Positions 40,095 to 48,374 of a DNA stretch of 64,000 bases are shown here, piece after piece. This stretch comes from Caenimonas soli (lineage in GTDB: Bacteria > Pseudomonadota > Gammaproteobacteria > Burkholderiales > Burkholderiaceae_C): assembly GCF_013155545.1 (NCBI RefSeq), contig NZ_JABJVV010000001.1:248001-312000 (forward strand), read 5' to 3'. Both the position numbers and the translations under genes were made by a program. The notes under the pieces were generated by a model. It was not told where the DNA came from. It did not search any database and was given only the letters and a program-made list of their open reading frames with translations. Numbering within the stretch: position 1 is the stretch's first letter; each line of letters opens with the position of its first letter.

Positions 40095-41224
40095 TGCGTT
40101 GGCTCGCCATCCTCGCCGCGCTGTTGCTGCACACCGCGGCCTGGGCCCACAAGCCCAGCGACAGCTATCTCACCCTGCGCGGTTCCGCCGACAGCTCGGA
40201 TGTATCCGTGCGCTGGGACATCGCCCTGCGCGACCTCGATTACGTTCTGCAGCTGGACCGCGACGGCAACGGCGAGCTGACCTGGGGCGAAGTGCGCCAG
40301 CGCGGCGACGACATCGCGCGCTACGCCACGAGCCACCTGGAGCTTTCCTCGGGCGAGAAGGGTTGCCCGGTCGAATCGGCCGGCCCGCTGATGCTGGACA
40401 AGCACAGCGACGGCACCTACGCCGTGCTCACGCTCACAGCACGCTGCGAGAGCCTGCTGGGAAACCTCAAGGCCCGCTATTCGCTGCTGTTCGATGTGGA
40501 CCCTTCGCATCGCGGTCTGGTGCAATGGATCGCACCCGGCGGCGATGCCGCCCAGGCCCTGGTCTTCGCCACAGAGTCGGCCGAACAAAGGTTGGCCCTG
40601 CAGGCACCCGACGCCTGGCAGACGCTGCGGCAATACATCGTCGAAGGCGTATGGCACATCTGGATCGGCTTCGACCACATCCTGTTCCTGCTGGCCCTGC
40701 TGCTGCCCGCCGTGGTTGTGCGGCGGGAAGGCCGCTGGCAACCGGTCGGCGACCTGCGTGGCGCCGCCATGGAAGTGTTCAAGGTGGTCACGGCGTTCAC
40801 CCTGGCGCACTCCGTCACGTTGAGCCTGGCGGCCTTGCAGGTCATCTCCCTGCCCTCGCGCCTGGTGGAATCGGTGATCGCCGCGTCCGTGGTGCTGGCC
40901 GCGCTGAACAATTTGCGCGGCACCATCGAGCGCAGGCGCTGGGTGCTGGCCTTCGTGTTCGGCCTGATCCACGGCTTCGGCTTCGCCTCGGTGTTGGCCG
41001 ACCTGGGCCTGCCGCAAAACGCGCTGGTGTTGGCGCTGGTGGGCTTCAACGTGGGCGTCGAACTGGGCCAGTTGGCTATCGTGGCCGCATTCCTGCCGTT
41101 GGCATTCAACCTGCGTGAAACGCGGTTCTACCGGGCAGGCGTGCTGACGGTCGGCTCGATCATGGTCGCCCTGGTCGCCGCCTGGTGGTTCATCGAGCGC
41201 GCCTTCGATCTCGCACCGGCCTGA
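40091..41224 (+). CDS. HupE/UreJ_2 family membrane protein with a periplasmic EF-hand
   Basis: Signal peptide (LAILAALLLHTAAWA), then a periplasmic domain of about 170 residues, then a membrane domain of six to seven helices typical of the HupE/UreJ group, with the His-rich segments VWHIWIGFDHILFLL, TLAHSVTLSLA and FGLIHGFGFASVL that could ligate a metal. Related HupE/UreJ proteins have been linked to nickel uptake. The periplasmic domain contains a canonical EF-hand loop, DRDGNGELTWGE (residues 56-67), with Asp, Asp, Asn and Glu at the calcium positions. The substrate is not proven. Coupled to the upstream TPR gene by ATGA. Confidence 0.85.
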   Translation: MMRWLAILAALLLHTAAWAHKPSDSYLTLRGSADSSDVSVRWDIALRDLDYVLQLDRDGNGELTWGEVRQRGDDIARYATSHLELSSGEKGCPVESAGPLMLDKHSDGTYAVLTLTARCESLLGNLKARYSLLFDVDPSHRGLVQWIAPGGDAAQALVFATESAEQRLALQAPDAWQTLRQYIVEGVWHIWIGFDHILFLLALLLPAVVVRREGRWQPVGDLRGAAMEVFKVVTAFTLAHSVTLSLAALQVISLPSRLVESVIAASVVLAALNNLRGTIERRRWVLAFVFGLIHGFGFASVLADLGLPQNALVLALVGFNVGVELGQLAIVAAFLPLAFNLRETRFYRAGVLTVGSIMVALVAAWWFIERAFDLAPA

Positions 41225-41230
41225 GGAGGT

Positions 41231-41259
41231 GTCATTGCGGGCTTGACCCGCAATCCATC
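41231..41259 (+). repeat. Dispersed palindromic repeat, copy 3
   Basis: Located 6 bases after the HupE/UreJ-type gene and 33 bases before the cytosine-deaminase-like gene. A perfect stem ATTGCGGG/CCCGCAAT (41234-41241 with 41247-41254) encloses loop CTTGA, flanked by GTC and CCATC. Same orientation as copy 2. Copies 2 and 3 bracket the upp-TPR-HupE segment. No T-run follows. Confidence 0.75.
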
Positions 41260-41292
41260 TAGCCTGTACAAGCTACCTCACCGGAAGCCCAA

Positions 41293-42582
41293 ATGCTAGA
41301 CCTTCTCATCACCAACGCCTCGTTACCCGACGGCCGCACCGGCATGTCGGTGGCCGTCCAGAACGGCCGCATCACGGAGGTAGCGCCCGGCCTGTCGGCC
41401 CCAGCGGCAGAAACCGTCGACGCCGCCGGCTACCTGCTCAGCCCGCCCTTTTGCGACCCGCATTTCCATATGGACGCCTGCTTAAGTTACGGCCTGCCGC
41501 GCGTCAATGAAAGCGGCACGCTGCTGGAAGGGATTGCGGTGTGGGGCGAGCTCAAGCCGACGCTCAAGGCCGAAGCCATCATCGAACGCGCCCTCACCTA
41601 CTGCGACTGGGCCGTCGCCAAGGGCCTGCTGGCCATCCGCAGCCATGTGGACACCAGCGACGCGAGCCTGCTGGCAGTGGACGCGCTGCTGGAGGTCAAG
41701 AAGCGAGTCGCGACCTACATCGACCTGCAACTGGTCGCCTTCCCGCAGGACGGCGTGTTGCGCACCCCAGGTGGCGTGGAGAACTTGAAGCGTGCGCTGG
41801 ACAAAGGCGTGGACATCGTCGGCGGCATTCCCCACTTCGAGCGCACCATGGCCGAGGGCGCCGCCAGCGTCAAGCTGCTGTGCGAGATCGCCGCCGAGCG
41901 CGGCAAGCCGGTCGACATGCACTGCGACGAAACCGATGACCCGATGTCGCGCCACATCGAGACGCTGGCGTTCGAGACCCAGCGCCTGGGCCTGCAGGGC
42001 CGCGTCAACGGCAGCCACTGCACCTCCATGCACAGCATGGACAACTACTACGTGAGCAAGCTGCTGCCGCTGATCGCCGAGAGCGGCGTGAGCATCGTGG
42101 CCAATCCGCTGATCAACATCACGCTGCAAGGCCGCCACGACACCTACCCCAAGCGCCGCGGCATGACGCGCGTACCGGAGCTCATGGCGGCGGGCGTCAA
42201 CGTCGCCTTCGGCCACGACTGCGCGATGGACCCTTGGTACGGCATGGGCTCCGGCGACATGCTGGAAGTGGCGCACATGGGACTGCATGTGGCGCAGATG
42301 ACGAGCCAGGCGGGCATCCAGGCCTGCTTCGACGCCGTCACCACCCGTGCGGCCCAGGTGATGCACCTGCAAGGCTACGGCCTGGAGCCGGGTTGCGACG
42401 CGAGCTTCTTGCTCCTGCAGGCGCGCGACGCAGGGGAAGCGATCCGGCTGCGGGCGAATCGCCTGAAAGTATGGCGCACGGGCCGGCTGCTGGCCTCCAC
42501 GGCCGAGGTGAAAACCAGCCTGGTCGTGGATGGCCGGCCGGCGCAAGTCTCCTTCCTACACCCGGGTATCCGGGAACCCTGA
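41293..42582 (+). CDS. Cytosine deaminase-like amidohydrolase (CodA family)
   Basis: Metal-dependent amidohydrolase of 429 aa, close in layout to E. coli CodA. Metal and catalytic residues: H57 and H59 in DPHFHMD, H210 with the proton-shuttle Glu E213 in HCDETDD, H242 in GSHCTSMHS and D309 in GHDCAMDPWY. GTLLEGIAVWGE, DLQLVAFPQDG, NPLINITLQGRHDTYPKRRGMTR and LEVAHMGLHVAQM also parallel CodA. The residue after the metal Asp is C310 where E. coli CodA has an Asp (D314), so the preferred substrate may differ from cytosine. It lies downstream of the urc genes, where deaminating cytosine or isocytosine would supply uracil. Confidence 0.85.
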   Translation: MLDLLITNASLPDGRTGMSVAVQNGRITEVAPGLSAPAAETVDAAGYLLSPPFCDPHFHMDACLSYGLPRVNESGTLLEGIAVWGELKPTLKAEAIIERALTYCDWAVAKGLLAIRSHVDTSDASLLAVDALLEVKKRVATYIDLQLVAFPQDGVLRTPGGVENLKRALDKGVDIVGGIPHFERTMAEGAASVKLLCEIAAERGKPVDMHCDETDDPMSRHIETLAFETQRLGLQGRVNGSHCTSMHSMDNYYVSKLLPLIAESGVSIVANPLINITLQGRHDTYPKRRGMTRVPELMAAGVNVAFGHDCAMDPWYGMGSGDMLEVAHMGLHVAQMTSQAGIQACFDAVTTRAAQVMHLQGYGLEPGCDASFLLLQARDAGEAIRLRANRLKVWRTGRLLASTAEVKTSLVVDGRPAQVSFLHPGIREP

Positions 42583-42640
42583 TACCCATATCCAGATCCC
42601 AGGATTGCGCCGAGCTGGGGTCGCCGGGATGATTGCGCCC

Positions 42641-43399
42641 ATGGCAAAGAGCGACCCCCAGCAACCCGAAACGCGCGGCGTTGCCGAGCGCAGTTTCACG
42701 TGCTCCGTGGAAGGACGCAGCGTGCCGGTGGCCGTGTGGCTGCCGATGAGCCGGCAGCGCAGCCCGCTGGTGCTGGTGGGACACGGCGGCTCCGGCCACA
42801 AGCGTTCCGAATTCGTGTTGGACGTGGTTGCGCCGCTGGTGCGCGAGCATGGCTTCGCCGTGGCCGCCATCGACGGGCCGGTGCACGGTGACCGCCGCGC
42901 CACCCCGGCCGCGCCGGAGGCGGTGCGTGACGAATTTCGCGCGCTGTGGGAAGCGGGCGGCAGTGTCGAGCCCATGGTGGCCGACTGGCGCGGCGTGCTG
43001 GACGCGCTGTGCTCCTTCCGCGAGATCGACGCTTCCGCGGTCGCTTACTACGGCCTGTCGATGGGCACGGCCTACGGCCTGCCATTCCTCGCCGGGGAGC
43101 CCCGCATCCACGCCGCGGCAATCGGCATGTGGGGCACCTCGCGGGCGAACAGCCAGCGCCTGATGGACGACGCGCGGCGCGTGCGTTGCCCCACCATGTT
43201 TTCGCTGCAGTGGGACGACCCCCTGTTCACGCGCGAGGGGCAATTCGAGGTGTTCGACGCATTGGCAAGTCAGAACAAGCACATGTCCATTTATCCGGGC
43301 GGGCACCTGAATCCCAGCGGCGCGCGGCTGGACGACATCGTCTACTTCCTGGCCCGTGAGCTCGCGCATCGAGCGCGCAGTTCGGTTCAATCCCCGTGA
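42641..43399 (+). CDS. Alpha/beta hydrolase family protein
   Basis: Serine hydrolase fold of about 252 aa. VLVGHGGSGHKRSEF forms the oxyanion region, the nucleophile elbow is YYGLSMGTAYGLP (Gly-Leu-Ser-Met-Gly), and the late SIYPGGHLNPSG supplies the likely catalytic His. It resembles dienelactone-hydrolase or acyl-peptidase-like enzymes, and no substrate can be named. The start is uncertain: ATG at 42641 or at 42629, both after a 46- to 58-base gap from the deaminase. The 3' end overlaps the convergent LysR gene by 13 bases. Confidence 0.8.
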   Translation: MAKSDPQQPETRGVAERSFTCSVEGRSVPVAVWLPMSRQRSPLVLVGHGGSGHKRSEFVLDVVAPLVREHGFAVAAIDGPVHGDRRATPAAPEAVRDEFRALWEAGGSVEPMVADWRGVLDALCSFREIDASAVAYYGLSMGTAYGLPFLAGEPRIHAAAIGMWGTSRANSQRLMDDARRVRCPTMFSLQWDDPLFTREGQFEVFDALASQNKHMSIYPGGHLNPSGARLDDIVYFLARELAHRARSSVQSP

Positions 43400-44313
43400 A
43401 ACAACTCCCGAATCACCTGGCGCAGCCACACGTGCGCGGAGCTCGCATGGGTGCGTTCGTGCCAGAACATGGCGACGCGCACCGCCCCGAGCGCAAACGG
43501 CGGCTCCAGCACCTGCAGCGCGTCGGCGCGCGCGGCATGTTCGGCCACCGCGCGGGTGAGCGTGGCGATATGGCTGGAGGCGGCGACGATGGGCGCCGAG
43601 GCGAGCGCGGAGGGAACCGTCACGCCGATGCGCCTGGTGCGACCGTGGGCGGCGAAAGCCTCATCCACCTGCCTCTCGATGCTCGATTGCCCGTGCTGCG
43701 GTTTGTAATGGACATGGCGCTCCTCCAGGTATTGCTCGGCCGTGACCACACCCTGGATGCGCGGGTGCGACTTCGCGGCGACCACGCGCAATTCCTGCTG
43801 GTACAGGGTGGCTGTATAGAGCGCCTCGGGTGCGTGCGGCTGGTAGGCCACCACCAGGTCGGCCTCGCCTTCTTCCAGTTGCTCGCGCAGACGTGCGGGT
43901 TCGGAGGGACTGATCGACAGCCGCAGGTTCGGCGCCAGCCGCTCCAGCGCCTGCGTGAGGCGCGGCATCAGCATGAAGCCGACCGATTCCGTGGCGCTGA
44001 GATGAAATGTTCGATCGGCCATCGCCGGGTCGAACTCTCGCGTGAGCGCGAACGAATCCTCCATCAGTTCCAATGCAGCCCGTGCACTGGCGGCGATGCG
44101 CACGGCATTGAGCGTGGGCGCCATGCCCTTGGCGGTGCGCACCAGCAGGGGGTCCTGAAACACTTCGCGCAGTTGCGCCAGCGTCGCGCTCATCGCCGGC
44201 TGGCTGATGCCCAGCTGGTCAGCCGCGCGCGAGACGTGGGACTCATCGATCAGCACGCACAGGCACCTGAGCGCATGCAGATCCAGTTTCCGCAACAAGT
44301 CCTTGCCAGCCAT
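43387..44313 (-). CDS. LysR-family transcriptional regulator
   Basis: 308-aa regulator. The N-terminal winged helix-turn-helix is LDLHALRCLCVLIDESHVSRAADQL with QPAMSATLAQLREVFQDPLL. The C-terminal periplasmic-binding-like effector domain runs from about residue 95. It is divergent from the bicupin gene with only 44 bases between start codons, so it probably controls the bicupin-Bug pair and itself. I see no certain T-N11-A operator in that short gap. The effector is unknown. Confidence 0.92.
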   Translation of the reverse strand: MAGKDLLRKLDLHALRCLCVLIDESHVSRAADQLGISQPAMSATLAQLREVFQDPLLVRTAKGMAPTLNAVRIAASARAALELMEDSFALTREFDPAMADRTFHLSATESVGFMLMPRLTQALERLAPNLRLSISPSEPARLREQLEEGEADLVVAYQPHAPEALYTATLYQQELRVVAAKSHPRIQGVVTAEQYLEERHVHYKPQHGQSSIERQVDEAFAAHGRTRRIGVTVPSALASAPIVAASSHIATLTRAVAEHAARADALQVLEPPFALGAVRVAMFWHERTHASSAHVWLRQVIRELFHGD

Positions 44314-44357
44314 CGCGCCTTCTCATCCATTCGTTCCACCACATCTTAGCCCCACAC

Positions 44358-45266
44358 ATGACCCAGCAAACCACCTCTTCCGCACCCGTGCCCGCGTTCC
44401 TGCCGGACGGCTGCTTCGCCCGCTACGCCACTCTCGACTGGGACCGCGCCGCCTACGCGGACGTATCCGAGGAGGGGCGCCGCCGCAAGATCATCCGCAT
44501 GGTCAGCCGCGCGGCCAACGCGCCCGTTCGCGTGCGCCACAACTTCCAGGTCGGCTCGATCGATTCCTCCAGCGGCAACGGCCCCACGCTGCATGCGCAC
44601 GACTACCCCGAGATCTTCATCCCGGTGCGCTCGGGCTACTTCGTGGACTTTGGCGACCGCGGCCGCCATCGCGCGCGCCTGGACACCTATGATGCGTTCT
44701 CGCTACCGCTGAACGTGCTGCGCAAGTTCGAGGCAACCGAGGTAGCACCGCGCGAGAGCCAGATGCTCTCCGTCTTCGACACCGCGCTGGACGATGCCAA
44801 GCAGGGCATCAAGGTCACGCCGGAGATCGCGGCCGCCGATGCCGCGGCCGGGCTGCCCCAGGACTTCGACATCAGCAACGACCTGCTGGACTTCTCCACG
44901 CACGAGGCTGAAGCCAGGCACATCGCCCGCTTCGCCGACCTCAAGGTGGAACACGTGGGCGGGCTGCTGTTGCGCCGCCTGATCGCCACCAACGATCCGC
45001 GCGCCGCCCTGCGCACGCCGCACAAGATCCAGCTCGACTTCATCGAAGTGCCGGCCGGCCAGCTCTCCGATGCTTACCGCAGCGACTGCCGCGAAGTTTT
45101 CGTGGCGCTGGAAGGTCAGCCGCAGGTGCTGTGGAACGACAAGCCCGTGGCGATGGAGCGCCTGGACGTGTTCTCCGTCGCCCCGCAAGCCCAGCGGGCC
45201 ATCGGCGCGGCAGGCAACAGCCGTGCGCTGCTGCTGCGCATCCGCGATCTCACGAACCCGCGCTGA
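44358..45266 (+). CDS. Bicupin-type protein of unknown function
   Basis: 302 aa with two cupin-like beta-barrel halves. The first has the metal-type motif HAHDYPEIFIPVRSGYFVDFG and later YDAFSLPLNVLRKFEA. The second has EVPAGQLSDAYRSDCREVFVALEG with a partly degenerate metal site and LDVFSVAPQAQRAI. This layout recalls bicupin dioxygenases (gentisate or quercetin type) and isomerases, but the exact reaction cannot be assigned. It is divergent from the LysR gene and 37 bases upstream of a Bug solute-binding protein, suggesting uptake and breakdown of a small carboxylate or aromatic acid (inference). Confidence 0.65.
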   Translation: MTQQTTSSAPVPAFLPDGCFARYATLDWDRAAYADVSEEGRRRKIIRMVSRAANAPVRVRHNFQVGSIDSSSGNGPTLHAHDYPEIFIPVRSGYFVDFGDRGRHRARLDTYDAFSLPLNVLRKFEATEVAPRESQMLSVFDTALDDAKQGIKVTPEIAAADAAAGLPQDFDISNDLLDFSTHEAEARHIARFADLKVEHVGGLLLRRLIATNDPRAALRTPHKIQLDFIEVPAGQLSDAYRSDCREVFVALEGQPQVLWNDKPVAMERLDVFSVAPQAQRAIGAAGNSRALLLRIRDLTNPR

Positions 45267-45303
45267 GCAGCCGAATCCAACCCCGTATCCCAAGGACACA
45301 AGC

Positions 45304-46281
45304 ATGAAATTCCTCCAACCTCTCAAGTGGCTGCAGGCCGCAGCGATCGTGGCCGCAGCTGCCGCCGCGCCGGCCTGGGCCCAGGACTACCCGAACAGGC
45401 CGGTGAAAATCATCGTGGGCTTTGCTCCCGGCGGGGCCAACGACATCATCGCCCGCCTCATCGCCAAGGAACTCGGCACCATGTGGGGCCAGCCGGTGGT
45501 GGTGGAGAACAAGCCCGGCGCCAATGGCGCGATCGCCTTTCAGGGCGTGGCCAAGGCGCCGGCCGACGGCTACACCCTGGTGCTGGGTACCGCGGGCCCG
45601 ACCACGATGAACCAGGCGCTGCAGAAGCTGCCGTTCGACGTGCTGAAGGACTTCACGCCCATCGTCAACCTGGTCGACGCGCCGCATGTGCTGGCGGTGA
45701 ATGCGAAGCTTCCGGTGAACAACCTGCAGGAGTTCGTCAAGCTGGCCAAGACCGCCGACCCGAAGCTGAGCTATTCGTCGCCCGGCATCGGCAACAGCGG
45801 GCACTTCGCCATGGAGATGCTCAAGCAGCAGACCGGCACGGACATCACGCACATCGCCTACAAAGGCGCGGCCCCGGCGCTGAACGACCTGATCGCGGGG
45901 CACGTGCAGGCCTACTTCACCTCGGCGGCCGCATTGCTGCCGCACGCGAACACCGGCACGATCAAGGTGCTGGCGATCACGTCGAAGGACCGGTTGTCGC
46001 TGCTGCCGACCGTGCCGACCATGGCGCAATCGGGCTTCTCCAACTTCGAGTTCCCGGTCTACGCCGGCCTGCTGGGTCCCGCCGGGATGACGCCTGAAGC
46101 GGTGCAGAAGATCAACGCCGATGCAAACAAGGCGCTGAAGTCGCCGGCCTTCCTGGAATCGCTGAAGCAGAACGCGATGATCCCCGTCGGCGGCACGCCG
46201 CAGCAGTTCGCGCAGTTCCTGGCGCTGGACCTGGAGCGCTGGACCAAGGTGGTCAAGGCCGGCAACATCCGGCCGGAGTAA
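45304..46281 (+). CDS. Bug/TctC-family tripartite tricarboxylate transporter substrate-binding protein
   Basis: Periplasmic binding protein of 325 aa. The signal peptide ends AAAPAWA, before QDYPNRPVKIIVGFAPGG, the hallmark Bug N-terminus. VVVENKPGANGAIA and DGYTLVLGT follow, as do HIAYKGAAPALNDLIAGHV and LLGPAGMTPEAVQKIN. No TctA/TctB membrane genes are adjacent, which is common for Bug proteins in Burkholderiales. AAGGA precedes the ATG at 45304. The ligand is not predictable. The neighbouring bicupin suggests a catabolic substrate. Confidence 0.93.
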   Translation: MKFLQPLKWLQAAAIVAAAAAAPAWAQDYPNRPVKIIVGFAPGGANDIIARLIAKELGTMWGQPVVVENKPGANGAIAFQGVAKAPADGYTLVLGTAGPTTMNQALQKLPFDVLKDFTPIVNLVDAPHVLAVNAKLPVNNLQEFVKLAKTADPKLSYSSPGIGNSGHFAMEMLKQQTGTDITHIAYKGAAPALNDLIAGHVQAYFTSAAALLPHANTGTIKVLAITSKDRLSLLPTVPTMAQSGFSNFEFPVYAGLLGPAGMTPEAVQKINADANKALKSPAFLESLKQNAMIPVGGTPQQFAQFLALDLERWTKVVKAGNIRPE

Positions 46282-46387
46282 GGGCCGCGCGCTGGCCACC
46301 CCCTTTGCGCTCGCCAGTTTCCCGACGGGGTATCCTGACCGTGCCTGCATTATCAATACTGGGTGACGGGCCACCGCGGAAGGTGCG

Positions 46388-47287
46388 ATGAAAAGGATTC
46401 TTGTCTTGGGCGGAACAGGATTCGTCGGGCGGCACCTGTGCCGGGAATTGGTTCGCCTGCAGTACCGCGTCACGGTACCCACGCGCAATGTTTCCAGGGC
46501 GCAGGATGTTCAATCCTCGCCGTTCCTCGAGCTGGTGCAAGTCGATGTGCATGACGAGGCAGCGCTCGCACGTCTGGTGCAAAGCCACGATGCCGTCGTG
46601 AACCTGGTCGCCATCCTGCACGGCAACTCCTTCGACTTTCAACGCGTCCACGTCGAGCTGGTGAAAAGGATAACCCGTGCCTGCGCTCACGCGGGCGTGG
46701 CGCGGCTGGTGCATGTCAGCGCGCTGGGAGCGGCGAGCGACGCGCCGTCCATGTACCAACGCACCAAAGCCGCCGGCGAGGCGGTGCTCCAGGGCTCCGA
46801 TCTCGACTGGACTGTGCTGCGTCCGAGCGTCATGTTCGGCGAAGGCGACAAGTTCCTCACGCTTTTCGCGCGCCTGCAGCGAGTCTTTCCGATCCTGCCG
46901 CTGGCTGGCGCGGATACCCTGTTCCAGCCCGTCTGGGTTGGGGATGTGGTGAATGCGATCGTGCAATGCCTGCAAAGGGATGACACCGGAAGACGCATCT
47001 ACGAAGTCTGCGGACCTGAACGCCTCACATTGAGGCAGCTGGTGAAGTTGGCGGGCAGTTTGTCCGGGCACCCTCGTCCGGTGGTGAGGTTGCCCACCGC
47101 GCTGGCTCGACTCCAGGCGTTCTTGATGGAGCTGGCGCCTGGGCAGCCGTTGATGAGCCGTGACAATCTGGACTCCATGAGGGTGGACAACGTGGCGAGC
47201 GGCAAGCTGCCGGGTCTGGAAGGGCTGGGAATCTCGCCTCGTTCCTTGGGCGACATCGCCCCGACTTACGTTGGTATCCGCCGCTAA
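46388..47287 (+). CDS. NDUFA9-like NAD(P)-binding protein (atypical short-chain dehydrogenase)
   Basis: 299-aa Rossmann protein of the atypical SDR group related to complex I subunit NDUFA9 and NmrA-like proteins. The nucleotide motif is ILVLGGTGFVGRHLCREL. DAVVNLVAIL, VHVSALGA and YQRTKAAGEAVL (Tyr-x3-Lys) follow, as does WTVLRPSVMFGEGDKFL. GGAAGG precedes the ATG at 46388. It may be a reductase or a quinone-related accessory protein. In many betaproteobacteria such genes stand alone, as here. Confidence 0.85.
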   Translation: MKRILVLGGTGFVGRHLCRELVRLQYRVTVPTRNVSRAQDVQSSPFLELVQVDVHDEAALARLVQSHDAVVNLVAILHGNSFDFQRVHVELVKRITRACAHAGVARLVHVSALGAASDAPSMYQRTKAAGEAVLQGSDLDWTVLRPSVMFGEGDKFLTLFARLQRVFPILPLAGADTLFQPVWVGDVVNAIVQCLQRDDTGRRIYEVCGPERLTLRQLVKLAGSLSGHPRPVVRLPTALARLQAFLMELAPGQPLMSRDNLDSMRVDNVASGKLPGLEGLGISPRSLGDIAPTYVGIRR

Positions 47288-47308
47288 TCTGATTCGAGGG
47301 GGTTTCAC

Positions 47309-47656
47309 ATGCCAGATTTAAAGGTTCTAGCGGAGCAGGTGGTGGCGTTTCGCGACGAGCGCGACTGGAAGCAATTCCACAACCCGAAGGACGTTGCTCT
47401 TTCGCTGATGCTGGAAAGCGCCGAGCTCCTGGAGCATTTTCAGTGGAAGAACGGCGAAGCAATCCAGGAGACCGCCATGCATCGCCGGGCCGAACTGGCC
47501 GACGAGTTGGCCGACGTTCTGTACTACACGCTGCTGATGGCGCACGACTTGAACATCGACCTGTCCACGGCCTTAACGAAAAAACTCGCCAAGAACGCGG
47601 AGAAATACCCGACGGAGAAGGCGAAGGGTTCGAACAAGAAGTACACGGAACTCTGA
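47309..47656 (+). CDS. MazG-like nucleotide pyrophosphohydrolase (dCTPase/RS21-C6 type)
   Basis: 115-aa all-alpha NTP pyrophosphatase. The family metal motif is LMLESAELLEHFQW, giving the ExxE, and RAELADELADVLYYTLLMAHDL supplies the second ExxD. The C-terminal KKLAKNAEKYPTEKAKGSNKKY is typical of this branch. It probably hydrolyses noncanonical or excess dNTPs (housecleaning). The start is ATG at 47309, 21 bases after the NDUFA9-like gene, and it is followed 4 bases later by a membrane protein gene. Confidence 0.9.
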   Translation: MPDLKVLAEQVVAFRDERDWKQFHNPKDVALSLMLESAELLEHFQWKNGEAIQETAMHRRAELADELADVLYYTLLMAHDLNIDLSTALTKKLAKNAEKYPTEKAKGSNKKYTEL

Positions 47657-47660
47657 CAGC

Positions 47661-48314
47661 ATGTTTATCGGGCACTTTGGTGTGGGCTTCGCCGCCAAGC
47701 GGGTTTCGCCACGCGTTTCCCTCGGCACCGCGTTCCTCGCAGCCCAGTTTCTCGATCTTCTCTGGCCCACCTTCCTGCTTGTGGGTCTCGAATCCGTACG
47801 CATCGCCCCCGGCGCCACCGCCGTGACGCCGCTGATCTTCGACCACTATCCGATCTCGCACGGTCTGGCGGCGGTCATGGGATGGGCACTGGCGCTGGGC
47901 GCCGTCTATGCGCTGGCTACGAAAAACGCGCGCGGCGCTCTTGTTGTTGGCGCCTTGGTGGTGAGCCATTGGTTGCTCGACGCCATAGTCCACGTGCCCG
48001 ACCTGCCGCTGATGCCTGGCGCGGAGATGATGGTGGGGCTCGGCCTGTGGCAATCGAAAGCCGCGACAATGGCCGTCGAGATCCCGATCTTTGCGGCGGG
48101 TGTCTGGCTTTACGCGACATCGACACGCGCGAAGGACAAGGTAGGCAACTATGGGTTCATAGGCCTCGCCGCCTTCCTGGCGCTCATTTACGTCGGTAAC
48201 CTGTTTGGCGAACCACCCCCCAGCGTGACCGCCATCGCCTGGCTGGGGCAAGCCCAGTGGCTGCTCGTGGCTTGGGCGTACTGGGTGGACGCGCATCGCG
48301 ATACGTCGCGTTGA
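47661..48314 (+). CDS. Integral membrane protein with conserved His/Asp, function unknown
   Basis: 217 aa with five to six hydrophobic segments. The opening MFIGHFGVGFAAKR, AAQFLDLLWP, HYPISHGLAAVMGW and VVSHWLLDAIVHVPD carry His and Asp residues in a pattern resembling YdjM-type inner-membrane metal-dependent hydrolases, but I cannot assign the family with certainty. It lies 4 bases after the MazG-like gene and 60 bases before cbpA. It could be co-transcribed with the pyrophosphohydrolase. Confidence 0.7.
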   Translation: MFIGHFGVGFAAKRVSPRVSLGTAFLAAQFLDLLWPTFLLVGLESVRIAPGATAVTPLIFDHYPISHGLAAVMGWALALGAVYALATKNARGALVVGALVVSHWLLDAIVHVPDLPLMPGAEMMVGLGLWQSKAATMAVEIPIFAAGVWLYATSTRAKDKVGNYGFIGLAAFLALIYVGNLFGEPPPSVTAIAWLGQAQWLLVAWAYWVDAHRDTSR

Positions 48315-48374
48315 CCCGCCCCGCCTGCGCATTTGGCTACCATGGCCCTTGGAATCGAGCCAGGAGTTGATGCT

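Noticed and set aside
42564-42587. GGGTATC/GATACCC hairpin across the stop of the cytosine-deaminase-like gene as a fourth copy of the dispersed palindrome
   Set aside because: Stem length, loop and flanks do not match the three accepted copies, and there is no T-run for a terminator.
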